A stretch of 51,683 nucleotides of DNA, from NCBI GenBank assembly GCA_964472305.1, contig CAYYJR010000025.1:1-51683 (forward strand), written 5' to 3'. This DNA comes from CAYYJR01 sp964472305 (lineage in GTDB: Bacteria; Armatimonadota; Hebobacteria; CAIYQO01). Positions 17,074 to 25,249 of the stretch are shown here, in pieces (positions within the stretch are counted from its first letter, which is position 1; every line of letters begins with the position of its first letter). Under the pieces are notes generated by a model that made no database searches, had not been told where the DNA came from, and worked only from the letters and a program-made list of their open reading frames with translations. Position numbers and translations under genes: made by a program.

Positions 17074-18666
17074 TCACTTTCCGGCAAGACGCGCCTCCAA
17101 TAGCGGAGGGAGATGCGGACTGAGCAGGTAGTCGACGATGCGGCGGTCCAGTCGCCCCCCGGTGGCGGGCGGAATGGGCGGCACCGCGATTTGCTGTGCC
17201 AGGTCGCACTTCTTCAGTTGAAATTCGGCATCGTCCATGGCACGCCCTTGCGCGATTATGGTGGGGATGCGTGCCGTCACTTCCTTGATATACTCGTCAC
17301 GGTAATGCTTGTGCTTGTACGCCGCCCGCACGCGCTCTTGCAGCTTCTCGATTGCCCGCGGCAATCGCGCTTCCGGCAGGCTGCGCAATCCCTCCAACGC
17401 GCGTTCCAATCCGGTGTTGTCGTTCGCCTGCCCGATGCGCTCCGGATTAGTCAAGCTTTGCACCGGCACCGTGCAGGGGACAAAATTGGCAACCATATCT
17501 ACCTGGTTCTCGGTGAGCAGCTTGCGCAACTCGCCCAGATAGGTGGCGTTGATGGTGTCTTCCTGTGCGCGCAGGATGTCGCGTTCTTTCTCGATGGACG
17601 CGAATGCGTCGAGTGACGCCTGTTCGGGCGTTCGTCCGGCGCGGTAGGCGTCGCACAGGTGCCGCAACACCGGGATCGAGCGCTGGGCCAGCACGACGCG
17701 GCGCGTTTGCACTACCCGGTATTCCTCGCCAGCCCGCCGGCCCAGCGCCGCCAGCGCCGATGCTTGTTCCTTCGCCAGGTAAAGACTGTTCACCAGGTTG
17801 AGCACGCGCACGTCGGTGGTGGCGCCCTGCACCGCCGGCGTATCATTCGGCGCAGGGGAGGGCAGCGGCACGGCGGGATTCAGCAGGTGCAGCGCCTTTT
17901 GCGAGAGCACGGTGCTCCGCAGTTGCCGTGCAGTCCGCGCGTCGAGCTCGGTATCCAGCACGCCTGTCGCCGGCAGTGCGAGCAGGCGGCGAGTGTATTC
18001 CACCCGGCGCGCCCGCGCTTCCTGCTCCGGCAGCTTCATCCATTCCGCCAGTATCGGCTGTCCGCAAGGCAGCGCGCGCGCAATCTCGCCGCGCGTCAGA
18101 CCGTATTGGTGATAGAAGAGGTTCAGCGCGCGGTCGCTTTGCCGCGGTGCCCGCGGCAACTGAGCGGCGGCGCGGGCAATCCACGCCTCGTTATCGTCAG
18201 CCTGCAGCGGGGCGTCCATCATGCGGCGGAAACACGCGCCTTGTGCGGTGGTGAGCAGCGCCCACACCGTGGCGGCGCGTATCGGTCCCGCCTGTTCCAG
18301 TTTCTCATCCGCCAATTTGTACGGTGCTTCAGCAGCACGCACCGCGTGCTTCACCGCATCGGAAATACCGTTGTTGGCAAAGACGGCCGCGCGCAGCGCC
18401 CCCATCGCCTGCTCCACCCGCGGCTGCGCCGCCGTTTGCAGCTCGCGGGCGGTAATCATTTCGTTCACGTGGGCAGTGAATATCGGCAGCAGCGCCTGTC
18501 GCTGCGCGTCGGTCAACTTGAGCGCGGTCACGATGCGGGTGACGGTTGCCTCGTGCGCAAGCGCCGCCGCTTCACGCTCATCAGCGGTCATCGGCATTCC
18601 CATCGGCAACGCGAACGCCCCCGCCAGCAACAGCGAGAACAGCGCGAATAGCATAACAAATCGCAT
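17074..18666 (-). CDS. Uncharacterised exported protein with LTxxQ motifs and conserved Cys signature (paralogue 1)
   Basis: The 530-residue product has an N-terminal signal peptide (residues 1-20, hydrophobic, ending AFALP) and no other membrane segment. It is mostly helical. Motifs resembling the LTxxQ of Spy/CpxP-type periplasmic proteins occur at about 51-55 (LTDAQ), 297-301 (a weaker LAKEQ) and 384-388 (LTENQ). The last leads into the most conserved block, NFVPC-x-x-P followed by SLTNPERIGQ (about 394-413). A second Cys (LKKC) lies near residue 480. A full-length paralogue is encoded at 46251-47864. The gene heads an operon with a Tat-signal radical SAM enzyme. I recognise no named family; the conserved Cys could be a metal or haem ligand or a modification site, which is speculation. 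Confidence 0.8.
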   Translation of the reverse strand: MRFVMLFALFSLLLAGAFALPMGMPMTADEREAAALAHEATVTRIVTALKLTDAQRQALLPIFTAHVNEMITARELQTAAQPRVEQAMGALRAAVFANNGISDAVKHAVRAAEAPYKLADEKLEQAGPIRAATVWALLTTAQGACFRRMMDAPLQADDNEAWIARAAAQLPRAPRQSDRALNLFYHQYGLTRGEIARALPCGQPILAEWMKLPEQEARARRVEYTRRLLALPATGVLDTELDARTARQLRSTVLSQKALHLLNPAVPLPSPAPNDTPAVQGATTDVRVLNLVNSLYLAKEQASALAALGRRAGEEYRVVQTRRVVLAQRSIPVLRHLCDAYRAGRTPEQASLDAFASIEKERDILRAQEDTINATYLGELRKLLTENQVDMVANFVPCTVPVQSLTNPERIGQANDNTGLERALEGLRSLPEARLPRAIEKLQERVRAAYKHKHYRDEYIKEVTARIPTIIAQGRAMDDAEFQLKKCDLAQQIAVPPIPPATGGRLDRRIVDYLLSPHLPPLLEARLAGK

Positions 18667-19144
18667 AATAACACCCCCCGTGCGGAATCATCTGTCGGGA
18701 CTTTCGTTTCCACCCCCGTGTCTCATCACCCGCCCCTCGCCCAAGCCGGGACGATAGGGGATGTAGCGAACGTCCTGATCGGTAATACGCCTTGCACGTC
18801 ATGCGGTTGCATCCGGCAGCGGATCGTCGCCATTCGAAGCATAAGCCGTACAGACCGGCAGGTCAATATCCTTCATGCGCGGCGTTCCCCGCGCACCGGG
18901 AAACACGGGGGCCATTACGTTATACGTGCACCGTAATCCGGCAAACAGCACGCATACGTTCGTATCTGCATCAAGATAGGGTGTTTGTCATCCGGGTGAA
19001 AAAGCGGGTGTTCACGAGCAGGGACCAGTCTTGTTTGAGGTGCGCGCTGGGAATGTCGCCGGCGAGTCGCGGATAACCTGTTGCCACCTTGCACCGCAAA
19101 GTGCGGCAGGAACGAGCGGAAACAGCGGAACACCCGCACCTGAT
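18667..19144. other. Intergenic region upstream of the radical SAM operon
   Basis: This is about 480 bases without a supported gene. It must contain the promoter of the minus-strand operon that starts at 18666; GGGGGG just before the ATG serves as ribosome binding site. A weak stem CCGCA/TGCGG at 19094-19106 lies downstream of the lytic transglycosylase stop. I see no convincing promoter pair. Confidence 0.35.
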
Positions 19145-20206
19145 TCAGTACAGCGCTGCGGCGATGGGCTCACCGGTTCGCGGGTTGAGACCGGCGACAT
19201 CGCAGTAGGTAGCCCAGACCAGTCGGACGTAATTCTGCGTTTCGCTGTAAGGGGGAATGCCGCCGCAGCGTTTCACGCTGTTGGGTCCGGCGTTGTAGGC
19301 GGCCAGTGCATGGGAGAGACGGCCGAAGGTGCGTAGTTGCATGGCGAGGTAGCGCACGGTGCCGTCGAGATTCTCGACGATGTTGAACGGGTCGCGCACG
19401 CCCAGTCCGGCGGCGGTGCCCGGCATCAATTGACCCAGACCTTGTGCGCCGGCAGGCGACACCGCGCCGGGATTGAAGCGCGACTCGCGCGCCACCAGCG
19501 CGAACACCAATCGGGGATCGACGCCGTAACGCTCACTTTTATCGAGGAGGTGGTAGGCAATCTTCTCCGCCGTGTTATCATTCAATTGGCGATTATAATT
19601 CTTGATGCGATCCGTGTAGCATCGCACGACCACCGCTTGTTGCGCCAACGGCGCGGTCTCGGTGGTGATGGTCTGGCTATCGTCCCGCGCGCGGTAGTAG
19701 GTGGTGGTCGGGCGCGTGTCGCCGGCAATCGATTCGCCCGGCGCGGGGAGATTGCCCAGATCGGAGCCAGAATTCCTGACCGGCGCGGTTGCCGCGGTCA
19801 CGGGCGTGTCGCCGGCCTCCGCCGTGGCGGTGGGGGATGTGGCGACCAGACCTTCCAGTACCCGGCCTTGCGCGGGGATGCGCGCAAGCACCCGCGTCGG
19901 TTCACCCACCTCGATGTCCGGATCTTCCGCCTGCAAAGTGACCACCAGCGTCTGGCCGGAGGCAAGTCGCAGCAGAAAACCATTCGCACCGTTGCCGGCA
20001 AAGCTGCCCGACACTGTCCCGTCGAGTTCGACGATCTGACCGGCATGTATAGCCAACTGGCCGAAAAACGCATCCATGTTATCGATGGTCGTCAACGGCG
20101 TCGTATTGCGCACGGATGCATATGTTGTGGCGCTGACTGCCCGGACTGTCGAGGTAATGCCACCGAGACCCAGCGCCACGGCCAGGATGAAGCCTGGAAA
20201 TCGCAC
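19145..20206 (-). CDS. Secreted lytic murein transglycosylase (SLT domain)
   Basis: The product is 353 residues with a signal peptide at the N-terminus. Residues about 35-115 form a small beta domain (possibly OB-like), then a Thr/Ala/Pro-rich linker runs to about 200. The C-terminal SLT domain has the catalytic Glu in ARESRFNPGAVSPAGA, the GLGQLMPGTA motif and ALAAYNAGPNSV, the diagnostic family order. It cleaves the MurNAc-GlcNAc bond of peptidoglycan with 1,6-anhydro product formation, acting in the periplasm. The start is GTG 20206, preceded by AGGAGGAATT; no in-frame ATG exists near the signal peptide. A clear sigma-70-type promoter lies about 60 bp upstream. It is monocistronic in this window. 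Confidence 0.9.
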   Translation of the reverse strand: MRFPGFILAVALGLGGITSTVRAVSATTYASVRNTTPLTTIDNMDAFFGQLAIHAGQIVELDGTVSGSFAGNGANGFLLRLASGQTLVVTLQAEDPDIEVGEPTRVLARIPAQGRVLEGLVATSPTATAEAGDTPVTAATAPVRNSGSDLGNLPAPGESIAGDTRPTTTYYRARDDSQTITTETAPLAQQAVVVRCYTDRIKNYNRQLNDNTAEKIAYHLLDKSERYGVDPRLVFALVARESRFNPGAVSPAGAQGLGQLMPGTAAGLGVRDPFNIVENLDGTVRYLAMQLRTFGRLSHALAAYNAGPNSVKRCGGIPPYSETQNYVRLVWATYCDVAGLNPRTGEPIAAALY

Positions 20207-20265
20207 GAGTATAATTCCTCCTCATACAGACGACGGGTATCGTCCGCGGGGGGGCACGTTATTTT

Positions 20266-20294
20266 ACTATACTCTAGCTGTTCCATCTTTTCAA
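20266..20294 (-). promoter_or_regulatory. Sigma-70-type promoter of the transglycosylase gene
   Basis: On the minus strand TTGAAA (20294-20289) and TATAGT (20271-20266) are separated by exactly 17 bases. They lie about 60 bp before the GTG start, with AGGAGG in between. Confidence 0.7.
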
Positions 20295-20361
20295 GCGATT
20301 GTGAGCAATGAGCATCACAGACCAGCATCACGTGTATGCGCACCGGATATATTGTGCCCCC

Positions 20362-20390
20362 TTGACGCTGGCAAGTCACCCCCGTATGCT
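20362..20390 (+). promoter_or_regulatory. Candidate sigma-70 promoter of the duplicated-domain secreted protein
   Basis: TTGACG (20362-20367) and TATGCT (20385-20390) are spaced by 17 bases. They lie about 190 bp upstream of the ATG at 20578. The leader in between contains a CAACT/AGTTG inverted repeat near 20512-20523. Confidence 0.5.
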
Positions 20391-20577
20391 GTGCATGGGA
20401 GTTACACGCGAATGGCGCCGTTGGGGCGGAAAGCCTCCCCCGGCATGGCACTACGGCATGGGTCAGTTTACCAGCAGAAAAAATAATCGCTGATTCAGCA
20501 AAAGCCATGCAACTCAAGTTGGGTAGGTTACGTATCAATTGGTGACGCAACGAAAACGTGCGAAAGGAGTGACTCTC

Positions 20578-21483
20578 ATGAAAACACTGTTGAACTTCTT
20601 GCTGGTGGTTGCCATGCTGGGTATCACCGCGCTGACGAGTACAGCCCAACCGGCTCCGGGCGGCGGTCACCAGGGTGGACCGGGTGGGCCGGGGGGCATG
20701 CGCCCCAAGGGTGAGGTGGTGACGCTGGACGGCACCGTGAAGGATGTCACCGTCGGCATGCCAGGCCGGAATATCCAGGCCGTGCACTTTAAACTGACCA
20801 CCGCCGATGCCACCGTCGTGGTGGGCTTGGGCCCCGAAGCCTATTTAAAACAGATCAACCTGACCCTGAAGGACGGCGACAAGGTTACCGTCACCGGCTG
20901 GAAAGAAACCCTCAAAGCAAAGACCCTGGTGCTCGCAAAAACGCTGGTTGTCGGCGGGCAAACCTATACCTTCCGCAATGATGACGGCAAACCGTCATGG
21001 AATCCGTTCATCGGCCAGCCGCTCGTTACGGTCAGCGGAACGGTGAAGGAAGTTGTACTCCCCGCACCGCCGACCGCCGGCGCCAAACAGCACGGCGCGG
21101 CGAAGATGGAAGGCGACGCGAAACCAAAAGGCGAGGGCAAACCGCAAGGCGACCAGCGCCCGCACCTGGTGTTGACCACCGAGAACGGCGACGTGATGAT
21201 ACCGCTCGCTCCGCCGAAGTACCTGAAACAAATCGGTTTCGCCCCCGCGGTAGGCGATAAGCTGATCATCACCGGGTGGAAACCCGAATTGGGCAAAGAG
21301 AAGATCGTGGTGCTGATAGCCCAGCAGGTTGTCGCCGGCGACAAAACCTATACCTTCCGCGACGTCAACGGCAAGCCGGCCTGGGAAACGATGATGCAGG
21401 GTAAAGGCAAAGGCGGCGCCAGGCATGAAGGCGATCTGAAGCGCGAGCGCCCCAAAAAGGGTGGCGGCGCTGTGGCTCAGTAG
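20578..21483 (+). CDS. Secreted protein with two tandem beta (OB-like) domains
   Basis: The 301-residue product begins with a clear Sec signal peptide (MKTLLNFLLVVAML, ending STAQ), followed by a Gly/Pro-rich spacer. Two homologous domains follow at about 45-140 and 160-275. Each has a VTLDGTV/VTVSGTVKEV strand, a YLKQI-x-x motif, a GDKxxxTGWK turn and a TYTFR-x-x-x-GKPxW ending. The duplication is clear from these matched blocks. The spacer between domains and the C-terminal tail are rich in Lys, Gly and Glu. The ATG at 20578 follows GAAAGGAG. I recognise no functional family; the repeated module resembles small OB-fold periplasmic domains that bind ligands or ions. No enzymatic residues are apparent. 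Confidence 0.7.
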   Translation: MKTLLNFLLVVAMLGITALTSTAQPAPGGGHQGGPGGPGGMRPKGEVVTLDGTVKDVTVGMPGRNIQAVHFKLTTADATVVVGLGPEAYLKQINLTLKDGDKVTVTGWKETLKAKTLVLAKTLVVGGQTYTFRNDDGKPSWNPFIGQPLVTVSGTVKEVVLPAPPTAGAKQHGAAKMEGDAKPKGEGKPQGDQRPHLVLTTENGDVMIPLAPPKYLKQIGFAPAVGDKLIITGWKPELGKEKIVVLIAQQVVAGDKTYTFRDVNGKPAWETMMQGKGKGGARHEGDLKRERPKKGGGAVAQ

Positions 21484-21510
21484 CGCGTTCCGACACGAAT
21501 AGTACCATTT

Positions 21511-21532
21511 CCGGCGCCCGCAAGGGCGCCGG
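21511..21532 (+). terminator. Strong GC hairpin downstream of the duplicated-domain gene
   Basis: A perfect 8-bp stem, CCGGCGCC/GGCGCCGG, has a 6-base loop. It begins 28 bp after the stop codon. No T-run follows, so it may act as an RNA 3' end or a factor-assisted terminator. Confidence 0.5.
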
Positions 21533-21659
21533 AGCCGTTGGTGATGGTGAACAGATGTCTGTGCTGTCATCGCCCGTTGAAGTTGCGGAGAAGTTGCGCC
21601 GGGCTATTGAGGATGTTACGGACGAAGAGTCCCACATCGCGATAGCAAGGAGCATTTCC

Positions 21660-21779
21660 ATGAAGAAGCTGATTGTCTCCCTGGTCGGCGGTGCCATGTT
21701 GTTAACCGCGCTCAGCGCCGGTTTTGCACAGGCATCCGCCGCCGCCAAGCCGAAGCCGGCTGTGAAAAAAGCCACCTAA
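21660..21779 (+). CDS. Very small exported Ala/Lys-rich peptide, possibly truncated
   Basis: The 39-residue frame has ATG 21660 preceded by AAGGAG at good spacing. It encodes a textbook signal peptide (MKKLIVSLVGGAMLLTALSAGFAQASA), leaving only a mature tail of about 12 residues rich in Ala, Lys and Pro. After the TAA the same frame continues Lys-Val-Val-Ala-Pro-Lys-Lys, a composition just like the tail. The stop may therefore be a recent nonsense change in a longer Lys/Pro/Ala-rich protein. A large palindrome follows within 40 bp and would end the transcript in any case. It may be a small secreted peptide or a decayed gene. Function is unknown. Confidence 0.5.
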   Translation: MKKLIVSLVGGAMLLTALSAGFAQASAAAKPKPAVKKAT

Positions 21780-21815
21780 AAGGTTGTCGCGCCTAAAAAA
21801 ATCACCGCGCAACAC

Positions 21816-21873
21816 TGGCTTAACACAGCACCGGCCCTCGTGTATGCACGAAGACCGGTGCTGTGTTATGCCA
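21816..21873. terminator. Large palindrome, bidirectional terminator between convergent genes
   Basis: Arms of 19 bp (21816-21834 and 21855-21873) match with one mismatch: TGGC-T/A-TAACACAGCACCGG on both strands. The 20-base loop can form an inner TCGTG/CACGA stem. It lies between the small peptide gene (+) and the E1 gene (-), 15 bp from the latter's stop. Position and symmetry fit a shared terminator. Confidence 0.75.
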
Positions 21874-21888
21874 GGGAGCAGACTATGC

Positions 21889-24198
21889 TTACGCCTGCAC
21901 TTTCACCCCGGCAGCCTTGCGGATGCCTTCCAGGATGCGGCGGGTGTTGGGCTGGAATTCGTATTCCAGCGTAGCAGCCATCGGCGGCGGGCAATCATAG
22001 GCGGCGACGATCTGCGCCGGGCCTTTAAAGTATTCGAAGCCAATCTCCTGCATGCGGGCAATGATATGCTCGGCGAAGCAGCCGGTCTTTGGCGCCTGGT
22101 TGACGCAGAGCAGGCGACCTGTCTTCTTCAACGAATTCAGCACCGTCTCTTCATCCATCGGGATCAGCGTGCGCAGGTCGATCACCTCGCAGGAGATGCC
22201 TTCCGCGGTGGCAAGTTCGGCGGCTTCCTGGGCAAGCAGGATCGGCATCGAATAGCCGACAATAGTCACGTCCGTGCCTTCACGGCGTACCGCCGCCTGA
22301 CCCAGCGGCACCAGGTACTCCTCCTCCGGACAGGCGCCGCGCAGGGTGTAGATGGACTGGTGCTCGATGAAGATGACCGGATTGTTGTCACGGATGGCGC
22401 TCTTCAGCAGGCCTTTGGTGTCATAGGCGGTACTCGGAGCTACCACTTTCAGGCCGGGGATCATGGTGCACACCGCTTCCAGGCTCTGGCTGTGCTGGCC
22501 GGCGTATCCTTTGCCGCCGCCCACGGTGGTGCGGATGACCATGGGGATCTCCGCCTTGCCGCCGAACATATAGCGGTTCTTCGCTGCCTGGTTGCCCACC
22601 TGGTCCATCGCCATCAGGATGAAGTCAATATACATCATTTCGCACACCGGCCGCATGCCCGCCGCCGCCGCGCCCACCGCGGTACCGATAATGCACGACT
22701 CAGAGATGGGGGTGTTGAACACGCGGGCACGACCGAAAATGTCGATGATGCCGCGGGTCACCTGAAAGGCGCCGCCGTAATCGGCTACGTCCTCGCCGTA
22801 GAGGATGACGCGGCGGTCGAGCAGCATTTCTTCCACCAGCGCTTCTGCCACCGCCTGGCGCACGAAGATGGCCCCGTCTTTATCACGGCGGACTTTCCGC
22901 GGTTCCTTCTCCAGCACGGTGCGCCACTCGGGAGCTGGTTCCACGCAGCAGTTGGGCGAGTAGAGACCGTCCAGCATGGAGGCAGGGTCGGGATCGGTGC
23001 TTTGCGTGCCGGCCATCACGCCGGCGGCCTGTACGCGCGCTTTCACGGTGGCCAGCAGCGTGGTGCACTCGTCTTCGGAGGCAAGGCCGGCAGCGATAAT
23101 CTGCCCGGCGAAGCTGTTGATGGCATCGCAGGCCTTCCATGCCGCTTCTTCTTCCTTCGTGCGATAGGTGTCGCGCAAGTCGGAGAGGGAATGGCCATAA
23201 TACCGGTAGGTTTCGCACTCCACCAGCACCGGGCCATGGCCTTCACGGCAGAATTGCACGGCGCGGCTGATAGCCTCGCGCACCGCGAGCACGTCCATGC
23301 CGTTCACCACCTCGGCATGCATGGCGTCACGGGCAAAGCCGGCGGCGCGCTGGGCCAGATAGTCGATGCCGGTGACTTCCTTATCCTGCTGTCCGCTCAT
23401 GCCATACTGGTTGTTTTCAATAAGGAAGACGACCGGACATCCCTGCTCGAACTGGTCCATGGCGGCGAAATTCATCGCCTCGGCACCGATGCCGTTGTTT
23501 ATCGCGCCGTCGCCGATGAAGCTCACGCACACCTGGCCGGTATTCATTTTCTGGGCGGCCATTGCCGCGCCCACCGCGATGGCAAACGAGCCGCCGACGA
23601 TAGCATTGGCGCCCAGGTGCCCCACGTGAAAGTCGGCGATGTGCATGCCGCCGCCGCGACCGCGGCAATAGCCTTCTTCCTTGCCGAATAATTCGGCGAA
23701 GGTCTTATAGAGATGGATATCGATGCAGCGCTCGAGCAGCGCCTCGCGATCTTTGGCGAAACTGGCTGCTAATTCTGCTTCGCAGGCGCCGGCGGTCTCC
23801 ATCCAGTTCAGCAACTCGGCCTTAGTCATGTCCAGCAACGCGAAATAGCCTTTGGCGATGCCGTGGCCGTGGCCCCGGTGGGTGGAAGTGATGAAGTCGG
23901 TCTTCGAGATGGTGCTCAGCGCGCCTGCCGCCACCGCTTCCTGCCCGATGGACAGGTGGCTGGCGCCGATGAACTTAAAGCCTTCCTTCGGCGACCACTT
24001 GCCATCTTTCATGTCCACAATACATTCTTCGAAACTGCGAATCGTCTGCATGATGGTCAACAACGTCAACGCGTCATCGCGCGTCATCGCGCCGGCGGAC
24101 AACTCGTCCGCCAGCGTGCGCTGATAGCGGAACTTCGGAATCGACGGCAAGGTGATCTCGCCGGGCGTAAATAACGGCAGCACGCAGCATTCTTTCAT
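21889..24198 (-). CDS. 2-oxoacid (pyruvate/acetoin-type) dehydrogenase E1, alpha-beta fusion
   Basis: The 769-residue thiamine-diphosphate enzyme joins the E1-alpha and E1-beta subunits, normally separate, in one chain. The alpha half (about 60-400) contains STHRGHGHGIAKG and the ThDP/Mg motif IGDGAINNGIGAEAMNFA...ENNQYGMS. The beta half (about 430-769) starts DGAIFVRQAVAEAL and includes RVILYGEDVADYGGAF and TTVGGGKGYAGQHSQSLE. E1 decarboxylates the 2-oxoacid and transfers the acyl group to lipoyl-E2. No E2 or E3 gene is adjacent, so the substrate (pyruvate, acetoin or branched-chain) is open; motif style is nearest to acetoin/pyruvate E1. ATG 24198 is chosen because GAGGAG is 9 bp before it. 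A TATAAT (24226-24221) lies upstream. Confidence 0.9.
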   Translation of the reverse strand: MKECCVLPLFTPGEITLPSIPKFRYQRTLADELSAGAMTRDDALTLLTIMQTIRSFEECIVDMKDGKWSPKEGFKFIGASHLSIGQEAVAAGALSTISKTDFITSTHRGHGHGIAKGYFALLDMTKAELLNWMETAGACEAELAASFAKDREALLERCIDIHLYKTFAELFGKEEGYCRGRGGGMHIADFHVGHLGANAIVGGSFAIAVGAAMAAQKMNTGQVCVSFIGDGAINNGIGAEAMNFAAMDQFEQGCPVVFLIENNQYGMSGQQDKEVTGIDYLAQRAAGFARDAMHAEVVNGMDVLAVREAISRAVQFCREGHGPVLVECETYRYYGHSLSDLRDTYRTKEEEAAWKACDAINSFAGQIIAAGLASEDECTTLLATVKARVQAAGVMAGTQSTDPDPASMLDGLYSPNCCVEPAPEWRTVLEKEPRKVRRDKDGAIFVRQAVAEALVEEMLLDRRVILYGEDVADYGGAFQVTRGIIDIFGRARVFNTPISESCIIGTAVGAAAAGMRPVCEMMYIDFILMAMDQVGNQAAKNRYMFGGKAEIPMVIRTTVGGGKGYAGQHSQSLEAVCTMIPGLKVVAPSTAYDTKGLLKSAIRDNNPVIFIEHQSIYTLRGACPEEEYLVPLGQAAVRREGTDVTIVGYSMPILLAQEAAELATAEGISCEVIDLRTLIPMDEETVLNSLKKTGRLLCVNQAPKTGCFAEHIIARMQEIGFEYFKGPAQIVAAYDCPPPMAATLEYEFQPNTRRILEGIRKAAGVKVQA

Positions 24199-24296
24199 CG
24201 GGGTGAACTCCTCGCGGTGTATTATACCTGTTTGGCGCACGCGGTACGCTAACGACGCATCAGCACTCACCTATCGGCAAAGACGCACGGATACGC

Positions 24297-24324
24297 TTGA
24301 CAAGGAGAGTATACCTGTTAGAAT
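24297..24324 (+). promoter_or_regulatory. Sigma-70 promoter of the DeoR-family gene
   Basis: TTGACA (24297-24302) and TAGAAT (24319-24324) are separated by 16 bases, about 130 bp upstream of the ATG at 24455. Confidence 0.65.
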
Positions 24325-24386
24325 GAACACAGTCAAGCAGAAAGCGCGCATAAACGAAAGACCGGACATGAAGGTCGGACTCCCCT

Positions 24387-24428
24387 CCCCAATCCCTCCC
24401 CGGCGTATATACCGGGAAGCGGTTGGGG
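24387..24428 (+). promoter_or_regulatory. Leader hairpin upstream of the DeoR-family gene
   Basis: An outer stem CCCCAA (24387-24392) / TTGGGG (24423-24428) encloses an inner CCCGG/CCGGG stem. It lies in the 5' leader 27 bp before the start codon. It could be an operator for autoregulation or an RNA element; which one cannot be told from sequence. Confidence 0.4.
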
Positions 24429-24454
24429 AAATGTTCCGATGACAGGGATACCGT

Positions 24455-25234
24455 ATGACGACCCCGGAGACATTTAAAGAAGAGCGCTGGCAGGCGATTC
24501 TGGGCATTCTGGCCGAGTTGGGACGGATTCGCGTGGGGCGGCTGGCCGAACGATTGGGGGTGTCCGAGGCGACGGTGCGGCGCGATCTGGAGGCGATGCA
24601 GGCGCGCGGATTGTTGCAGCGCACGCATGGCGGCGCGATGCGACCGCAACCGGCGACCTTCGAGGTGTCGTTCGATGAGAGCCGCACGCGGGCGCTGGCG
24701 GAGAAACGCGCGATTGGCCGCCGCGCGGCGGCGTTGGTGGGCGAAGGCGATTCCATTATCATCGAATCCGGCTCGACTACACTCGAATTCGCGCGCTGCC
24801 TGGGCGAGTTGCGGCACTTGACCATACTGACGAACTCCCTGGCCATCGCGCGCGAGCTGTCGGCCAACGACAGCATCGAGGTGATGATTCTCGGCGGCTC
24901 GCTGCGCCGCCAGAGCGCCAGCCTGGTTGGCTCGTGGGTGTCGGAGATTTTACAGAACGTGCGCGTGGACAAGGCGTTTCTCGGTGCCAACGGCATCTCC
25001 GCCGAGTTCGGCATCTCCGCGCCCAATCCCTTCACTGCCGAGAGTCGCCGCGCCATCATCGCTGCCGCGCGCGAGCGCATTGCGCTGGCCGATCACAGCA
25101 AGCTCGGTATCGAGTTGCTGCATCGCGTCGCCCCGCTCACCGCGCTGGATATCCTCGTCACCGACGCCGCCGCCGACGACACGCAACTGCTCCCCATCCG
25201 CGAGGCCGGGGTTGAGGTGCTGGTGGCAGAATAG
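24455..25234 (+). CDS. DeoR-family transcriptional regulator
   Basis: The 259-residue product has the DeoR N-terminal winged HTH at about residues 12-65 (RWQAILGILAELGRIRVGRLAERLGVSEATVRRDL, quoted here only as the domain span; core VSEATVRRDL). Next comes the linker RTHGGAM that is diagnostic for the family, and a C-terminal DeoRC sensor domain with IESGSTTLEFA, TNSLAIA and a FLGANGIS motif. These regulators bind phosphorylated sugars. Downstream is dtd, 15 bp away. No sugar-catabolic operon adjoins, so the regulon is unknown; the hairpin in its leader could be its own operator. The divergent neighbour is the fused E1 gene, a possible target because the two promoters share about 260 bp. Confidence 0.9.
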   Translation: MTTPETFKEERWQAILGILAELGRIRVGRLAERLGVSEATVRRDLEAMQARGLLQRTHGGAMRPQPATFEVSFDESRTRALAEKRAIGRRAAALVGEGDSIIIESGSTTLEFARCLGELRHLTILTNSLAIARELSANDSIEVMILGGSLRRQSASLVGSWVSEILQNVRVDKAFLGANGISAEFGISAPNPFTAESRRAIIAAARERIALADHSKLGIELLHRVAPLTALDILVTDAAADDTQLLPIREAGVEVLVAE

Positions 25235-25249
25235 CAGGAAGGAGATGAC

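Noticed and set aside
21784..23691. 635-codon open frame on the plus strand
   Set aside because: It is the antisense of the E1 fusion gene; GC-rich codon bias leaves the complementary frame open, and the translation (His/Arg/Ala-rich) matches no family.
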